From the NCBI RefSeq assembly GCF_001894785.1, contig NZ_BCWW01000008.1, forward strand, positions 248,001-312,000: a stretch of DNA of 64,000 nt. Reading direction: 5' to 3'. Positions 1 through 11,400 of this stretch are shown here, one piece after another. Position 1 is the first letter of the stretch; the number at the start of each line of letters is the position of its first letter. The notes beneath the pieces are model-generated. The model saw nothing but the letters and a program-made list of their open reading frames with translations, was not told where the DNA came from and did not search any database. Source of the stretch: Rhodococcoides fascians NBRC 12155 = LMG 3623 (GTDB lineage Bacteria; Actinomycetota; Actinomycetes; Mycobacteriales; Mycobacteriaceae). Made by a program: the position numbers and the translations under genes.

Positions 1-227
1 TGCTTGGCGACCGCGTCGGCGCTGATGCCGACCCGGGTGGCACCCACCTCGGCGAATTCGCCTGCGAGATCGCGGAAATGGCAGGCTTCGGCGGTGCATC
101 CGGGGGTGAATGCAGCCGGGTAGAAGAACAGCACTATCGGACCGTCGGTAAGCAATTCGGTCAGCGTTCGCAGCTTTCCGGTCTGGTCCGGCAGGGAAAA
201 ATCGGGAACGAGCTCGCCTGGTTTCAT
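1..227 (-). CDS. bcp: Thiol peroxiredoxin of the BCP/PrxQ family (C-terminus outside window)
   Basis: This is the first 75 or so residues of a thiol peroxidase that reduces hydroperoxides in the cytoplasm. The start ATG is at 227. The N-terminus [15 protein letters not shown] and the segment [18 protein letters not shown] are typical of BCP/PrxQ enzymes. The peroxidatic Cys lies in PGCT, and a second Cys five residues later (CTAEAC) is the usual PrxQ resolving position. It is divergent from trpE across 56 bp, as bcpB is in M. tuberculosis. The 3' part is cut by the window edge, so full length cannot be judged. Confidence 0.9.
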   Translation of the reverse strand, partial: MKPGELVPDFSLPDQTGKLRTLTELLTDGPIVLFFYPAAFTPGCTAEACHFRDLAGEFAEVGATRVGISADAVAK

Positions 228-283
228 GGTCGGCAGGTTACCGCGCGCGAGGGTGTCGCCGCCGAACCTGGGAGGATGGGGTC

Positions 284-1888
284 ATGCACGGCGAGACGAC
301 TCCCCACACGAGCCCCACCGAGACCGCATCCATGGACGCCGCACCCATCGACGCCCAACCCACCGATGCCGCGGACTCGACCACGTCCCGGGAGGTGTTC
401 CGCCAGCTCGCCGCCGAGCATCGAGTGGTGCCGGTGACGCGAAAGGTGCTCGCCGACTCCGAAACTCCGTTGTCGGCGTACCGCAAGCTTGCCGCCGACC
501 GACCCGGAACGTTCTTGCTCGAATCCGCGGAGAACGGACGGTCGTGGTCGAGATGGTCGTTCATCGGTGCGGGTGCGCCTGCGGCGCTGACGGTGGTCGA
601 CGGCGAGGCGGCGTGGCGCGGCAACGTGCCCGCAGGTGTCCCGAGCGGCGGTGACCCCCTCGACGTGTTGGCTCGAACCTTGGAGCTACTCCATTCCGAG
701 CGCGTGCCGGGCCTGCCGCCGTTGACCGGCGGAATGGTCGGATATCTCGGATACGACTCGGTGCGGCGCATCGAGAAGCTGCCCGAACATGCGCAGGACG
801 ACCTCGGCATCCCCGAGATGGTCATGTTGCTGGCCACCGATCTGGCGGCCGTGGACCATCACGAAGGATCGATCACCCTGATCGCGAACGCGGTCAACTG
901 GAACGGCACCGACGAGCACGTCGACCGGGCCTACGACGACGCGGTGAGTCGCCTGGACCGGATGTGCGCGGATCTGTCCGAGCCTGCTGCGTCGACGGTG
1001 TCGGTCTTCTCCAAGTCCGCGCCCCGTTTCCGCAGGCAGCGGACATCGGAGGGATTCGGTGCCGATGTCGAGCGGCTGGTCGAGGAGATCGAGGCCGGTG
1101 AAGCGTTTCAGGTGGTGCTCTCGCAGCGCTTCGAGATGGACACCGAGGCGTCTCCTCTCGACGTCTATCGCATGCTGCGGGCCTCGAATCCCAGCCCGTA
1201 CATGTATCTGATGCACGTGCCGGGGGAGAACGACGAGACGGCGTTCTCGATCGTCGGATCCAGCCCCGAAGCTCTCGTGACGGTGAAGGACGGTCTCGCG
1301 ACCACGCACCCGATCGCCGGTACGCGCTGGCGCGGTGCCTCCGAGGAGGACGACGTGCTGCTCGAGAAGGATCTGCTGGCCGACGAGAAGGAGAACGCGG
1401 AGCATCTGATGCTCGTCGATCTCGGTCGCAACGATCTCGGCCGAGTGTGTGCTCCCGGGACGGTGCGCGTGGGCGACTACCGCCATATCGAGCGCTACAG
1501 CCACGTCATGCACCTGGTGTCGACGGTGACGGGACGGCTCGCCGAGGGAAAGCGGGCTCTGGACGCAGTCAAGGCGTGCTTCCCCGCGGGCACGCTGTCG
1601 GGTGCACCCAAGGTGCGGGCAATGGAACTGATCGACGAGCTCGAGCCGACGCGGCGTGGCATCTACGGCGGCATCGTCGGCTATCTCGACTTCGCCGGGG
1701 ACGCCGATACCGCAATCTCGATTCGCACCGCGCTCATCAAGGACGGCACGGCGTACGTGCAGGCCGGTGCCGGAGTCGTGGCCGACTCGGTAGCGGAATA
1801 CGAGGACGACGAAGCGAGGAACAAGGCCATGGCCGTGCTGAGTGCCGTCGCAGCAGCCGAAACGCTGCGTGAGGTCGGTGGCCGATGA
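284..1888 (+). CDS. trpE: Anthranilate synthase component I
   Basis: Converts chorismate to anthranilate, using ammonia released by the TrpG glutaminase subunit, as the first step of tryptophan synthesis. The 534 residues fit the family. ATG 284 follows GGAGG at 271-275. The first 35 residues are low-complexity. LLES at about 78-81 is the usual tryptophan feedback-site motif. Catalytic-core motifs follow in order: [35 protein letters not shown] and [12 protein letters not shown]. No trpG is adjacent. Only 56 bp separate it from the divergent peroxiredoxin gene, which leaves little room for a leader-peptide attenuator. The stop overlaps the next start (ATGA). Confidence 0.96.
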   Translation: MHGETTPHTSPTETASMDAAPIDAQPTDAADSTTSREVFRQLAAEHRVVPVTRKVLADSETPLSAYRKLAADRPGTFLLESAENGRSWSRWSFIGAGAPAALTVVDGEAAWRGNVPAGVPSGGDPLDVLARTLELLHSERVPGLPPLTGGMVGYLGYDSVRRIEKLPEHAQDDLGIPEMVMLLATDLAAVDHHEGSITLIANAVNWNGTDEHVDRAYDDAVSRLDRMCADLSEPAASTVSVFSKSAPRFRRQRTSEGFGADVERLVEEIEAGEAFQVVLSQRFEMDTEASPLDVYRMLRASNPSPYMYLMHVPGENDETAFSIVGSSPEALVTVKDGLATTHPIAGTRWRGASEEDDVLLEKDLLADEKENAEHLMLVDLGRNDLGRVCAPGTVRVGDYRHIERYSHVMHLVSTVTGRLAEGKRALDAVKACFPAGTLSGAPKVRAMELIDELEPTRRGIYGGIVGYLDFAGDADTAISIRTALIKDGTAYVQAGAGVVADSVAEYEDDEARNKAMAVLSAVAAAETLREVGGR

Positions 1889-2550
1889 CCGAACGCTCCG
1901 GCGGCCGCGGATCGGCCGTTCTGCCTGTCGTGCTGCTCGTGGTTGCGGCCGCATGCCTGTGGGGTGCGTCCAGAATGACGTGGGTGAGCGTGACGTCCTC
2001 CGACGGTCTCGGCGAGAGCCGGACCGACGATCTCGTCGGCAGTACCTGGGCCGCCGCGACGACTCCTCTCGCCTTGGTGCTTGTCGCTGCTGTGGCGGCC
2101 TCGTTCGCGGTGCGCGGGTGGGCATCTCGGGTTCTGGCGTTGCTCATCGCGGTGGTTGCGATTGCTGCGGCGATTCCGGCCGTTCGGCTACTCGCCGCGG
2201 GGGCTTCGGACTCGGAGGCGGCTGCGCTCGCCGAGCTCCCGGCTCGTGCCGAGGTGACGATGACGACGGCATCGACACTACCCGCGCTGATCACGCTCGC
2301 AGGGGCCCTGTGTGCGTTCGCGGCGGCTGCCCTGTCGATTCGGAAATCTTTTGGCCCACAGGTACTCTCGTCCAAGTACGCAGCTCCGGCTGTGCGGCGC
2401 GACGAAGTGGCTCGCCGGGCCGCTGGAACCACGTCCGCCGTGGGTGCACAGGACGAGGGTGAAGACCTGACCGAGCGCATGATGTGGGACGCGCTCGATG
2501 CCGGTGAAGACCCTACCGACGAGTCCGGTACCCGGCGTTCGTCGGATTGA
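1885..2550 (+). CDS. Trp-region conserved membrane protein (TIGR02234-type)
   Basis: Membrane protein of 221 residues and unknown function, conserved between trpE and trpC in actinobacteria (Rv1610 position). ATG 1885 overlaps the trpE stop by four bases, so translation is probably coupled. Four hydrophobic segments are visible at about residues 10-30, 55-75, 80-105 and 125-155. A loop after the first ([20 protein letters not shown]) is probably extracytoplasmic. The C-terminal third is hydrophilic and acidic, ending in the cytoplasm or as a tail. The call rests on hydropathy and position. No catalytic motif is seen. Confidence 0.85.
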   Translation: MTERSGGRGSAVLPVVLLVVAAACLWGASRMTWVSVTSSDGLGESRTDDLVGSTWAAATTPLALVLVAAVAASFAVRGWASRVLALLIAVVAIAAAIPAVRLLAAGASDSEAAALAELPARAEVTMTTASTLPALITLAGALCAFAAAALSIRKSFGPQVLSSKYAAPAVRRDEVARRAAGTTSAVGAQDEGEDLTERMMWDALDAGEDPTDESGTRRSSD

Positions 2551-2566
2551 TTCGGCCCTCTACGCT
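2538..2566 (+). promoter_or_regulatory. Candidate promoter for trpC
   Basis: TTCGTC at 2538-2543 and TACGCT at 2561-2566 are 17 bp apart. The predicted transcript would start near 2573, about 57 nt before the trpC ATG. The -35 is a weak match, so trpC may simply be read through from trpE. Confidence 0.35.
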
Positions 2567-2629
2567 AGGTTCCGACCTCGATGAGATTCCTCACATCGAA
2601 TGTCGACGCTCAGAAAGGACTGGGGCACC

Positions 2630-3439
2630 ATGACTGTTCTCGACTCGATTCTCGACGGTGTACGAGCCGACGTCGCCGCGCGCGAATCGGTGATCGATTT
2701 CGCTGCGGTGAAGGCAGCAGCGAAGCTGGCCCCGGCACCTCTCGACGCGGCGGCTGCCCTCCGCGAGGACGGCATCGGCGTCATTGCCGAGGTCAAGCGT
2801 GCGAGCCCGTCCAAGGGCGCGTTGGCCGACATCGGTGATCCTGCGGTGCTCGCGCGTGCCTACGAGCAGGGTGGCGCTCGCGTCATCAGCGTGTTGACCG
2901 AAGAGCGTCGATTCCGGGGATCGCTCGCCGATCTCGACGCGGTGCGAGCCGCAGTCTCGATTCCTGTGCTGCGCAAGGATTTCATCGTCGGTCCGTACCA
3001 GATCCACGAGGCCCGAGCCCACGGCGCGGACGTCATCCTGCTGATCGTCGCAGCCCTGGAGCAGGACGCACTCACGTCTCTTCTCGATCGCACGGAGTCA
3101 CTCGGCATGACGGCACTCGTCGAGGTCCACACCGAGGCCGAGGCCGATCGCGCACTCGAGGCGGGTGCCAGCGTCATCGGTATCAACGCCCGCAACCTCA
3201 AGACCCTCGAGATCGATCGCGACAGTTTCGGCCGTATCGCGCCCGGTCTGCCCAGTGAGATCATTCGCGTTGCCGAGTCGGGAGTGCGGGGCACCGCCGA
3301 CCTTCTCGCGTACGCCGGAGCCGGCGCCGACGCAGTGTTGGTCGGAGAAGGTCTGGTCACCGCGGGCGATCCGCGCACTGCGGTCTCGGACCTGGTGACG
3401 GCGGGCACGCACCCGTCGTGCCCGAAACCCGCACGCTGA
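2630..3439 (+). CDS. trpC: Indole-3-glycerol phosphate synthase
   Basis: Closes the indole ring by converting carboxyphenylaminodeoxyribulose phosphate to indole-glycerol phosphate. The 269-residue TIM barrel begins [15 protein letters not shown] at ATG 2630, behind AAGGA at 2615-2619. An upstream in-frame start at 2600 lacks a ribosome site. Diagnostic segments are [13 protein letters not shown] (catalytic Lys near 60), [40 protein letters not shown] and VAESGVRG, with the phosphate-binding end DAVLVGEGL. It lies in the run trpE - membrane gene - trpC - trpB - trpA. Confidence 0.97.
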   Translation: MTVLDSILDGVRADVAARESVIDFAAVKAAAKLAPAPLDAAAALREDGIGVIAEVKRASPSKGALADIGDPAVLARAYEQGGARVISVLTEERRFRGSLADLDAVRAAVSIPVLRKDFIVGPYQIHEARAHGADVILLIVAALEQDALTSLLDRTESLGMTALVEVHTEAEADRALEAGASVIGINARNLKTLEIDRDSFGRIAPGLPSEIIRVAESGVRGTADLLAYAGAGADAVLVGEGLVTAGDPRTAVSDLVTAGTHPSCPKPAR

Positions 3440-3481
3440 ACCGGCACCCCACCCGAACGCGGCGACGGTCCGCCGTTGGGG

Positions 3482-3487
3482 CACACT
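3482..3487 (+). promoter_or_regulatory. Possible -10 element of a leaderless trpB transcript
   Basis: CACACT ends six bases before the GTG at 3494. The same arrangement precedes many starts in this window. The hexamer is a weak -10, and no clear -35 is seen. Confidence 0.3.
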
Positions 3488-3493
3488 GGAGCG

Positions 3494-4831
3494 GTGAGCA
3501 CCAGCCAAACTTCTTCCGCCGCGGACGCCCCTCAGGTAGTCCGCTTCAAGGGCGCTGATCTGCCGCAGAGCAGCATCGGCCTCACCGATCGCAGCGCGCA
3601 CGAGCCCGATGTGGGCGGTCACTTCGGCGTGTACGGGGGCAGGTTCGTGCCCGAGGCGTTGATGGGTGTGATCGAGGAAGTCACCGCCGAGTACGAGAAA
3701 GTGCGCAGCGACAACGAGTTCCTCGGTGAGCTGGATCGGCTGCAGCGCGATTACACCGGTCGCCCATCTCCGGTGTTCGAGGCGACCCGGTTGTCCGAGC
3801 ACGCCGGTGGCGCTCGGATCCTGCTCAAGCGAGAAGACCTGAATCACACCGGTTCTCACAAGATCAACAACGTGCTCGGGCAAGTTCTGCTCGCGAAGCG
3901 AATGGGCAAGACTCGTGTCATCGCAGAGACCGGTGCCGGTCAGCACGGCGTCGCGACCGCCACAGCCTGTGCCCTGATGGGTCTCGACTGCGTCGTCTAC
4001 ATGGGTGAGGTCGACACCGAGCGCCAGGCCCTCAACGTCGCCCGGATGCGTTTGCTCGGGTCGGAAGTCGTCGCAGTGAAGTCCGGTTCGCGCACTCTCA
4101 AGGATGCGATCAACGAGGCACTGCGAGACTGGGTCACCCACGCCGACAACACTTATTACTGCTTCGGAACCGTCGCGGGGCCGCATCCGTTCCCGGTGAT
4201 GGTCCGCGATTTCCAGCGCATCATCGGCCTCGAAGCGCGGCAGCAGGTCCTCGCGTCCACCGGCCGCCTGCCCGATGCCATCGCGGCCTGCGTCGGCGGC
4301 GGGTCCAACGCCATCGGAATCTTCCACGCGTTCATCGACGACGCCGATGTCCGTCTCGTCGGGTTCGAGGCTGCCGGCGACGGAGTCGAGACCGGTCGTC
4401 ACGCGGCGACCATCAGCGGTGGTACGCCTGGAGCCCTGCACGGTGCCTACTCGTACCTGCTGCAGAACGAGGACGGCCAGACCGTCGAATCCCATTCCAT
4501 CTCAGCAGGATTGGACTATCCCGGGGTCGGACCCGAGCATTCGTACCTGCACGACATCGGGCGCGCCGAGTACCGCGGCGTGACGGACACCGAGGCGATG
4601 AACGCCTTCAAGCTGCTGTGCCGCACCGAGGGCATCATCCCGGCCATCGAATCGTCGCACGCCATCGCCGGCGCACTCACCCTCGGCAAGGAACTGGGTG
4701 AAGGTGCCATCATCCTGGTCAACCTGTCCGGTCGCGGCGACAAGGACGTCGACACCGCAGCCGAGTGGTTCGGTCTGATCGACGGAGACGGCGAAGCGAA
4801 CGTGGACGACGAAGCAGGTATCAAGCCATGA
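3494..4831 (+). CDS. trpB: Tryptophan synthase beta chain
   Basis: PLP enzyme that condenses indole with serine in the alpha2-beta2 tryptophan synthase complex. From GTG 3494 it is 445 residues, with about 40 extra N-terminal residues before the conserved [14 protein letters not shown], an extension common in actinobacteria. The PLP lysine is K123 in [13 protein letters not shown]. The phosphate-binding loop [13 protein letters not shown] and the [10 protein letters not shown] segment are intact. A TTG at 3476 is in frame, but neither start has a well-spaced ribosome site. The GTG is preferred because a -10-like hexamer precedes it. The stop overlaps the trpA ATG (ATGA). Confidence 0.96.
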   Translation: MSTSQTSSAADAPQVVRFKGADLPQSSIGLTDRSAHEPDVGGHFGVYGGRFVPEALMGVIEEVTAEYEKVRSDNEFLGELDRLQRDYTGRPSPVFEATRLSEHAGGARILLKREDLNHTGSHKINNVLGQVLLAKRMGKTRVIAETGAGQHGVATATACALMGLDCVVYMGEVDTERQALNVARMRLLGSEVVAVKSGSRTLKDAINEALRDWVTHADNTYYCFGTVAGPHPFPVMVRDFQRIIGLEARQQVLASTGRLPDAIAACVGGGSNAIGIFHAFIDDADVRLVGFEAAGDGVETGRHAATISGGTPGALHGAYSYLLQNEDGQTVESHSISAGLDYPGVGPEHSYLHDIGRAEYRGVTDTEAMNAFKLLCRTEGIIPAIESSHAIAGALTLGKELGEGAIILVNLSGRGDKDVDTAAEWFGLIDGDGEANVDDEAGIKP

Positions 4832-5631
4832 GCAACAACGACTCTCGCCTCTCCGGGACGTTCGCCCAGTGCCGTGCCGAAGGGCGCGCTGCACTCGTCG
4901 GATACCTGCCCGCCGGCTTTCCGACCGTCCCCCGGTCGATCGAGGTCTTCAAGACCATGGTCGATGCCGGGTGCGACATCGTCGAGGTTGGCATCCCGTA
5001 CTCCGATCCGGTGATGGACGGCCCCACGATCCAAGCTGCTGCAGACGTCGCGCTGCGAGCCGGTGCCCGGGTCAAGGACGTCTTCGCCGTCACCGAGCAG
5101 GTTGCCGCCGCTGGCGGCAAAGCGGTCGTCATGACCTACTGGAACCTGGTGCTCAAGTACGGCATCGAGAATTTCGCCCGGAGCCTCGCCGATGCGGGTG
5201 GACTCGGGATCATCACTCCTGACCTGATCCCCGATGAGGCTCAGGAATGGATCGAGGTGTCGGATCGGTACGGACTCGACCGAATCTTCCTCGTCGCACC
5301 GTCGACGACGGAGGAGCGACTCGTCAGCACCGTCGAAGCCAGCAGCGGCTTCGTCTACGCCGCCTCGACGATGGGCGTGACCGGTGCCCGCGACGCGGTG
5401 TCCTCGATGGCACCGGCGTTGGCGGCGCGTATCCGCGAGCATTCCGACATTCCGATCGGCGTCGGTCTCGGCGTTCGGTCGGGCGCACAGGCTGCCGAGA
5501 TCGCGAAGTATGCCGACGCGGTCATCGTCGGGTCGGCTTTGGTGACCGCTGTCGACAACGGTCTCGACGCGGTTCGTGACCTGACGACCGAACTCGCCGA
5601 GGGTGTCCGCTCCGCTAACGTAGCGTCGTGA
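4828..5631 (+). CDS. trpA: Tryptophan synthase alpha chain
   Basis: Aldolase subunit that cleaves indole-glycerol phosphate and channels indole to TrpB. It is 267 residues from ATG 4828, overlapping the trpB stop by four bases, a standard coupled arrangement. The family signature is intact: [10 protein letters not shown], then [20 protein letters not shown] with the catalytic Glu near the start. [11 protein letters not shown] and [12 protein letters not shown] are the phosphate-binding loops. The gene ends inside a further four-base overlap with lgt. Confidence 0.97.
   Translation: MSNNDSRLSGTFAQCRAEGRAALVGYLPAGFPTVPRSIEVFKTMVDAGCDIVEVGIPYSDPVMDGPTIQAAADVALRAGARVKDVFAVTEQVAAAGGKAVVMTYWNLVLKYGIENFARSLADAGGLGIITPDLIPDEAQEWIEVSDRYGLDRIFLVAPSTTEERLVSTVEASSGFVYAASTMGVTGARDAVSSMAPALAARIREHSDIPIGVGLGVRSGAQAAEIAKYADAVIVGSALVTAVDNGLDAVRDLTTELAEGVRSANVAS
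5616..5621 (+). promoter_or_regulatory. Possible internal -10 element for a leaderless lgt transcript
   Basis: TAACGT lies within the trpA 3' end and finishes six bases before the lgt GTG at 5628. If used, it would let lgt be made independently of tryptophan genes. This is a sequence match only. Confidence 0.3.
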
Positions 5632-6614
5632 CTTCGACCGCGTTCCTGGCCTACATTCCCAGTCCCGCGCAGGGGGTGTGGCACGTCGGACCGCTCGCGC
5701 TCCGTGCCTACGCCCTGTTCATCATCATCGGCATCGTGGTGGCCGTTGTGTGGGGAGATCGCCGGTGGGTCGCTCGCGGCGGAACCAAGGGCACAGTTCT
5801 CGACGTCGCTGTGTGGGCCGTGCCTTTCGGGCTTCTCGGTGGCCGGCTGTATCACGTGGCCACCGACTGGAAGACGTACTTCGGTGCCGGCGGTCGGCCG
5901 ATCGAGGCGCTCTACGTGTGGAACGGCGGCCTCGGAATCTGGGGCGCGGTGTTCCTCGGCGGAGTCGGCGCGTGGATCGCGTGTCGTCGACGCGGCATCC
6001 CACTCCCGGCATTCGGTGACGCGGTAGGCCCGCCGATCCTGCTGGCCCAGGCAATCGGCCGCATCGGCAACTACTTCAACCAGGAGCTCTACGGTCGCGA
6101 AACCACGCAACCGTGGGGTCTCGAGATCTACGAGCGACTCGATGCGAACGGCCGGCTCGATCCGCTGAACGGCGTGTCCACCGGAATGGTCGAGAAGGTC
6201 GTCCATCCGACGTTTCTCTACGAACTGCTGTGGAGCGTCCTGATCGTCGTCCTCCTGGTACTCGTCGACCGGAAGTACACGATCGGCCACGGTCGACTGT
6301 TCGCGCTCTACGTGGCCGGATACTGCGTCGGTCGGTTCTGGGTGGAACTCATGCGAGACGACTTCGCGACGAAGATCGCCGGCATTCGCGTGAACTCGTT
6401 CACCTCGGCGATCATCTTCGTGCTCGCGGTCGCCTATTTCGTTCTCGCCACCAAGGGTCGCGAAGACCCGGCGGCACTGAAGTCGAACGACGACGACGGT
6501 CGCGACAGCGAAGACAAGACGGGTGGCGAGTCCGCCGACGGCGATCCGCAGGAAGGCACGGGCGAGACATCGTCCGAGAAGAAAGCCGAGGAAGAAGGCA
6601 GTACCCGTGGTTGA
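5628..6614 (+). CDS. lgt: Prolipoprotein diacylglyceryl transferase
   Basis: Transfers diacylglycerol from phosphatidylglycerol to the lipobox cysteine of preprolipoproteins in the cytoplasmic membrane. GTG 5628 overlaps the trpA stop, giving 328 residues. The fold is multi-spanning. The family signature around the essential Arg and the Asn-rich loop is [20 protein letters not shown] at about residues 144-163, and PTFLYELLW and [11 protein letters not shown] follow. From about residue 287 the chain turns into a highly acidic, low-complexity cytoplasmic tail of roughly 40 residues, commonly seen in actinobacterial Lgt. LivJ in this window is a likely client. Confidence 0.96.
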   Translation: MTSTAFLAYIPSPAQGVWHVGPLALRAYALFIIIGIVVAVVWGDRRWVARGGTKGTVLDVAVWAVPFGLLGGRLYHVATDWKTYFGAGGRPIEALYVWNGGLGIWGAVFLGGVGAWIACRRRGIPLPAFGDAVGPPILLAQAIGRIGNYFNQELYGRETTQPWGLEIYERLDANGRLDPLNGVSTGMVEKVVHPTFLYELLWSVLIVVLLVLVDRKYTIGHGRLFALYVAGYCVGRFWVELMRDDFATKIAGIRVNSFTSAIIFVLAVAYFVLATKGREDPAALKSNDDDGRDSEDKTGGESADGDPQEGTGETSSEKKAEEEGSTRG

Positions 6615-7500
6615 TTTCGAGAAGAGGGCACACCCCGACCCTGCTGATTCGGGCGGCGGCACCGACAAGTCAGCCGGCTCTTTCGGTACACCGTTCGACT
6701 ACGACGCAACGGCCGAGGCGTCGCTATCCGAGCCGCCCGCGACATCCGAGTCTGCACCCTCGCACGGTCCGGCCGGTTCTACCGGACCGGGCTGGGACAC
6801 CTATTCGGGTATCGGCAACGGGCCCGGCTGGTCCAGTACTCCTAGCTATCCGGCCCCCAGCCCGGACGGCAGTATCGACAATTCGATCGGTGGCCTTCCG
6901 CCGTCCGCCGGTTACCCGACACCGGGATCCGAGTACCAGGGATACGGTCAGCCGGGATACGGCCAACAGTCGCCCTACGGTCCACCACAGGGGTACGGCC
7001 AGACCGGGGGATACGGCCAACAGGGGTATGGCCAGCAGGGGTACGGCCAGCACTCGGGCTACGGCCAGCAGTCGGGCTACGGCCAGCAAGGGTACGGCCA
7101 GCAGGGTTACGGCCAGCAGGGTTACGGCCAGCAGGGGTATGGCCAGCAGGCCTATGGCCAAGCACAGGGCTTTTCGGCCGGGCCCGGTTTCGGTGTCGGA
7201 CCCGACGCGCCGTACGGGCGGGATCCGGTCACCGGTGAACCGTTGTCGGACAAATCGAAGATCGTCGGTGGACTACTTCAGCTGTTCCTCGGCTGGCTCG
7301 GCGTGGGTCGTTTCTACATCGGTAGCACCGGAATCGGCGTCGCGCAGTTGCTGCTGTTCTTCTTCGGCGTGCTGCTGACCGTGGTGTTCGGCCTCGGCCT
7401 GATTCTGTTGTTCGGACTGTTCGTGTGGCATGTCGTGGACGCCGTGCTGATTCTCGTCGGCAATGTTCCCGACAGTCGCGGGCTCAAGCTGCGAGACTGA
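6607..7500 (+). CDS. TM2-domain membrane protein with YGQQ repeats
   Basis: From GTG 6607 (behind GAAGAAGG at 6591-6598, overlapping the lgt stop) the protein is 297 residues. Residues 1-105 are Ser/Gly/Pro-rich. Residues about 110-185 are tandem GYGQQ units. The C-terminal 95 residues form a TM2 domain: [17 protein letters not shown] leads into two hydrophobic helices with the [11 protein letters not shown] turn between them. TM2 domains are usual near lgt in actinobacteria (Rv1615 position), but their role is not established. The repeat tract should be disordered and probably faces the cytoplasm. A second TM2 gene follows. Confidence 0.85.
   Translation: MVDFEKRAHPDPADSGGGTDKSAGSFGTPFDYDATAEASLSEPPATSESAPSHGPAGSTGPGWDTYSGIGNGPGWSSTPSYPAPSPDGSIDNSIGGLPPSAGYPTPGSEYQGYGQPGYGQQSPYGPPQGYGQTGGYGQQGYGQQGYGQHSGYGQQSGYGQQGYGQQGYGQQGYGQQGYGQQAYGQAQGFSAGPGFGVGPDAPYGRDPVTGEPLSDKSKIVGGLLQLFLGWLGVGRFYIGSTGIGVAQLLLFFFGVLLTVVFGLGLILLFGLFVWHVVDAVLILVGNVPDSRGLKLRD
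7011..7160 (+). repeat. 15-bp tandem repeat encoding GYGQQ units
   Basis: About ten imperfect copies of a 15-bp unit related to GGGTACGGCCAGCAG lie in frame in the TM2 gene. Variation is mostly in third positions plus a few His/Ser changes. Copy number is likely to vary between strains. Confidence 0.85.
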
Positions 7501-7537
7501 TCGGCCTACCCGTAGCGCGTCGTCGAGGGAGTTCGTT

Positions 7538-8170
7538 GTGAGTGATTCAGGTACATCGTCATCGGACGGATCGACACCGGGCGGATCGGCGGGAGACGGC
7601 TCGGGGTCGGAGCCCACCATCTCGTTCGAGAAGAACGCGGCACCGGGTCCGGTGTACGGCGCACCCGACCCCAGCTACGGTCCGCCGAATTGGGGCAGTG
7701 ATCCGTACGACGCGTCCGGAAGTGACGACCGTAGCTCCGGTGCACCGGACGGTCCACCGCCCGGTGCGGGTTACCCGCCGCCCCCGTTCCCGGGCGGCGG
7801 TCCCCAATACGGCGGTCCCCAATACGGCGGTCCCCAGTACGGCGGTCCCCAGTACGGAGGACCCCACTACCCAGGCCCCCAGTACGCCGGTGCCCCTGGT
7901 TGGGTGGATCCGAGCGCTCCTTACGGACGGCATCCCGTCACCGGGGAACCGTTCTCGGACAAGCAGAAGCTCACTGCCGGGCTGCTGAACATCCTGCTGG
8001 GAGTTTTCGGCGCAGGACGCTTCTATTTGAATCAGCCGGGAATCGCGGTGGCGCAGATCGCGGTCACGTGGCTCACGTGCGGCATCGGCGGTATCTGGCC
8101 GCTGATCGACGGGATCATGATGCTCACGGGCAGCGTGCGCGATGAACACGGGCGCCCCCTGCGCGACTGA
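7538..8170 (+). CDS. Second TM2-domain membrane protein with QYGGP repeats
   Basis: GTG 7538 follows GAGGGAG at 7525-7531 and gives 210 residues. The layout copies its upstream neighbour: a disordered Ser/Gly/Pro-rich N-terminus, a short QYGGP repeat at about residues 87-115, then a C-terminal TM2 domain beginning APYGRHPVTGEPFSDKQK, with two hydrophobic helices and a GVFGAGRFYLN turn. The two C-terminal domains are clearly paralogous, while the repeat tracts differ in motif. It corresponds to the Rv1616 position. Function is unknown. Confidence 0.83.
   Translation: MSDSGTSSSDGSTPGGSAGDGSGSEPTISFEKNAAPGPVYGAPDPSYGPPNWGSDPYDASGSDDRSSGAPDGPPPGAGYPPPPFPGGGPQYGGPQYGGPQYGGPQYGGPHYPGPQYAGAPGWVDPSAPYGRHPVTGEPFSDKQKLTAGLLNILLGVFGAGRFYLNQPGIAVAQIAVTWLTCGIGGIWPLIDGIMMLTGSVRDEHGRPLRD
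7796..7885 (+). repeat. 15-bp tandem repeat encoding QYGGP units
   Basis: Four near-identical copies of GGCGGTCCCCARTAC at 7796-7855 are followed by two degenerate copies to 7885, all in frame with the second TM2 gene. Confidence 0.85.
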
Positions 8171-8404
8171 GCCCAGCGCCGTTCGCGATTGCATCGTTGC
8201 GATCGGCAACTGATACGATTTCGCCATCCGAGAGCGATCTCGGATTCTTCGCGGGCCAGAGCTGTCCCGGTGAATTCCCGATAGGCATCGAATTCGATCG
8301 ATCCGGCACTCTATGTCGGTTCGGACGACCAGCCGGCGGGGTAGCCGAGGCTCACAGTGCAGCGTGTCGACACTGCGCCATCCGAAGCACCCACCGGTCT
8401 ACGT

Positions 8405-8414
8405 GGAGGTGATC
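8405..8414 (+). promoter_or_regulatory. Full-length Shine-Dalgarno site for gltB
   Basis: GGAGGTGATC is a perfect ten-base complement to the 16S rRNA 3' end. Its position sets the gltB start at GTG 8418 rather than at the upstream in-frame candidates. Confidence 0.7.
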
Positions 8415-8417
8415 GTG

Positions 8418-11400
8418 GTGTTGTTTTCTCGGATGCCTGCCGAGCAAGGACTGTACGACCCGAGCGCGGAGAAGGACTCCTGCGGCGTCGCGATGATCGC
8501 CGACATCGCCGGACGACGTTCGCACTCGATCGTGTCCGACGGTGTACTGGCACTGGAGAACCTGGAACATCGTGGTGCTGCCGGTGCCGAGCCCAACAGT
8601 GGTGACGGCGCGGGCATTCTGATCCAGCTGCCCGTCGAACTTCTCGATTCGTTGTCGTCGTTCGAGTTACCGTCCGCCAACGGCGACGGCGAGAACACCT
8701 TCGCGGCGGGTGTCTGCTTTCTGCCGCAGGGCATCCGCGAGCGCGGGTCGGCCGTGCAGCGTGTCGAATCCATTGCAGCCGAAGAGGGTCTCGAGGTGCT
8801 GGGGTGGGTTCCGGTCGAGGTCGATCCCGATCGCGCCGACGTCGGACTGACCGCGCTCGGATGCATGCCGTACATGAGCTATCTCTTCGTCGCGGCCCCC
8901 GAGGTCGACGGTTCACGTCCGGCCGGTCTCGAACTCGACCGATTGGTGTACGGGCTGCGTAAGCGGTCGGAGCGCGTCACCCCGGAGATCGAGGCAGAAG
9001 GCTCGGGCCTGTTCTTCCCTTCGCTGTCCGCACGCACCATCGTCTACAAGGGCATGCTCACCACCATGCAGCTGCCCCTGTTCTTCCCGGAGCTGCGTAA
9101 CCCGTTGTGTACGAGTGCAATTGCCATCGTGCACAGTCGCTTCTCCACCAATACCTTCCCCTCGTGGCCGTTGGCGCACCCGCACCGCTACGTCGCGCAC
9201 AACGGAGAGATCAACACGGTCAAAGGCAACAGGAACCGGATGCGAGCTCGGGAAGCGATGCTGTCCAGCGATCTCATCCCCGGCGATCTGGAGCGGCTCT
9301 TCCCCATCTGCAATCCCGATGCATCCGATTCGGTGTCGCTCGACGAGGTGCTCGAACTGCTGCATCTGGGCGGCCGGAGCGTTCCCCACGTCGTGATGAT
9401 GATGGTGCCGGAGCCGTGGGAGAACCATCGCACGATGGATCCGCGGGTACGGGCGTTCTATCAGTTCCACTCGTCGATGATGGAAGCGTGGGACGGTCCC
9501 GCCTGCGTCACGTTCACCGACGGTAGCTACGTCGGAGCCGTCCTCGATCGCAACGGTCTGCGACCCGGTCGGTGGTGGCAGACGGCCGACGGTCGGGTGA
9601 TCCTCGCCAGCGAGGCAGGTGTCCTGGACGTGCCGCAATCTCAGGTCGTCGCCAAGGGTCGCCTCGAACCGGGCAAGATGTTTCTGGTCGACACCGTCGC
9701 CGGGCGTCTCGTTCCCGACGAGGAGATCAAACTGCAACTGGCGCAGGAACATCCGTACCAGGAATGGCTGCACGCCGGCTTGCTGGAAATCAAGAGCCTG
9801 CCCGAGCGCGCCCACATTCAGTACAACCACGAGTCCGTGATCCGCAGACAGATCGCCTTCGGCTACACCGAGGAAGATCTCCGCGTCGTGCTCACCCCGA
9901 TGGCCGCCTCCGGGGGCGAGCCACTGGGATCGATGGGGACCGATACCCCGTCCGCGGTGATGTCCCAGCGATCTCGTCAGCTGTACGACTACTTCATCGA
10001 GCTGTTCGCGCAGGTCACGAACCCGCCACTCGACTCCATCCGAGAAGAGATAGTGACCTCGTTGTCGCGCGTGATGGGACCGGAGCAGAATCTGCTCGAG
10101 CCCACTGCCGCGTCGTGCAGACAGATCGTGTTGCCGTGGCCGGTGCTGGACAACGACGAACTCAACAAGATCATTCACATCGACGACGACGGTGATCATC
10201 CCGGTCTGTCGGCCATCGTGCTCCGCGCACTGTACGAGGTCGAGCGTGGTGGGGAAGGTCTGGCCGAGGCCATCGAGGAGCTGCGCTCGCGGGCATCGGA
10301 AGCCATCGCTGCCGGCTACCGCACGCTGATCATCTCCGATCGTGATTCGGACCACACTCGGGCACCGATTCCGTCCCTGCTGGCCACCTCTGCTGTGCAT
10401 CACCATTTGGTGCGCACCAAGGAACGCACCAAGGTCGCCCTCGTCGTCGAGTCCGGCGATGCACGAGAAGTGCACCACCTGGCCCTGCTGATCGGATTCG
10501 GCGCGGCGGCGGTCAACCCGTACCTGGCCATGGAGTCGATCGAGGACCTGGTCGGCGAAGGCGAGCTCACCGGGGTCGAGCCCACTGTCGCGGTGCGCAA
10601 CTACCTGTACGGGCTCGGCAAGGGCGTGCTCAAGGTCATGTCCAAGATGGGCATCTCGACCGTCGGGTCCTACACCGGCGCACAGGTTTTCGAGGCGGTC
10701 GGTCTCGATCGCGAGGTCGTGCGCGAGTACTTCAAGGGCACCGTCAGCAAGCTCGGCGGAGTCGGTCTCGACGTCCTCGCCGAAGAGGTCAAACTCCGTC
10801 ACCGGAAGGCATACCCGGAGAATCCCACCGACCGTGTTCACCGCCGCCTCGAGATCGGCGGCGAGTACCAGTTCCGGCGTGAGGGCGAACTTCACCTGTT
10901 CACTCCCGAGACGGTGTTCCTGTTGCAGCACGCAACACGCACCGGTCGCTACGACGTGTTCCAGAAATACAGCGACGAAGTGAACCGGCTCGCCCGCGAA
11001 GGGGGTGCACTCCGGGGCCTGTTCGAGTTCAAAGACCATGTGCGGACGCCTGTTCCGCTCGACGAGGTGGAGCCGGTCGAGTCCATCGTCACTCGGTTCA
11101 ACACCGGCGCGATGAGCTACGGATCCATCTCTGCCGAGGCGCACGAGACCATGGCCGTTGCGATGAACAATCTGGGTGGGCGCTCCAACTCCGGTGAGGG
11201 CGGAGAGGACGTCGACCGCCTCTACGATCCGAGCCGGCGCAGTGCGGTCAAGCAGGTCGCGAGTGGACGGTTCGGGGTGACCAGCGATTATCTGGTCAAC
11301 GCCACCGACATTCAGATCAAGATGGCGCAGGGTGCCAAACCCGGTGAGGGCGGGCAGCTGCCCGGTTACAAGGTGTACCCGTGGGTGGCCAAGACTCGGC

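Noticed and set aside
228..283. trp leader peptide or attenuator before trpE
   Set aside because: Only 56 bp are available, with no Trp-codon run and no hairpin with a T-run.
7011..7160. CRISPR-like array
   Set aside because: The units are contiguous 15-bp coding repeats with no spacers and translate to GYGQQ.
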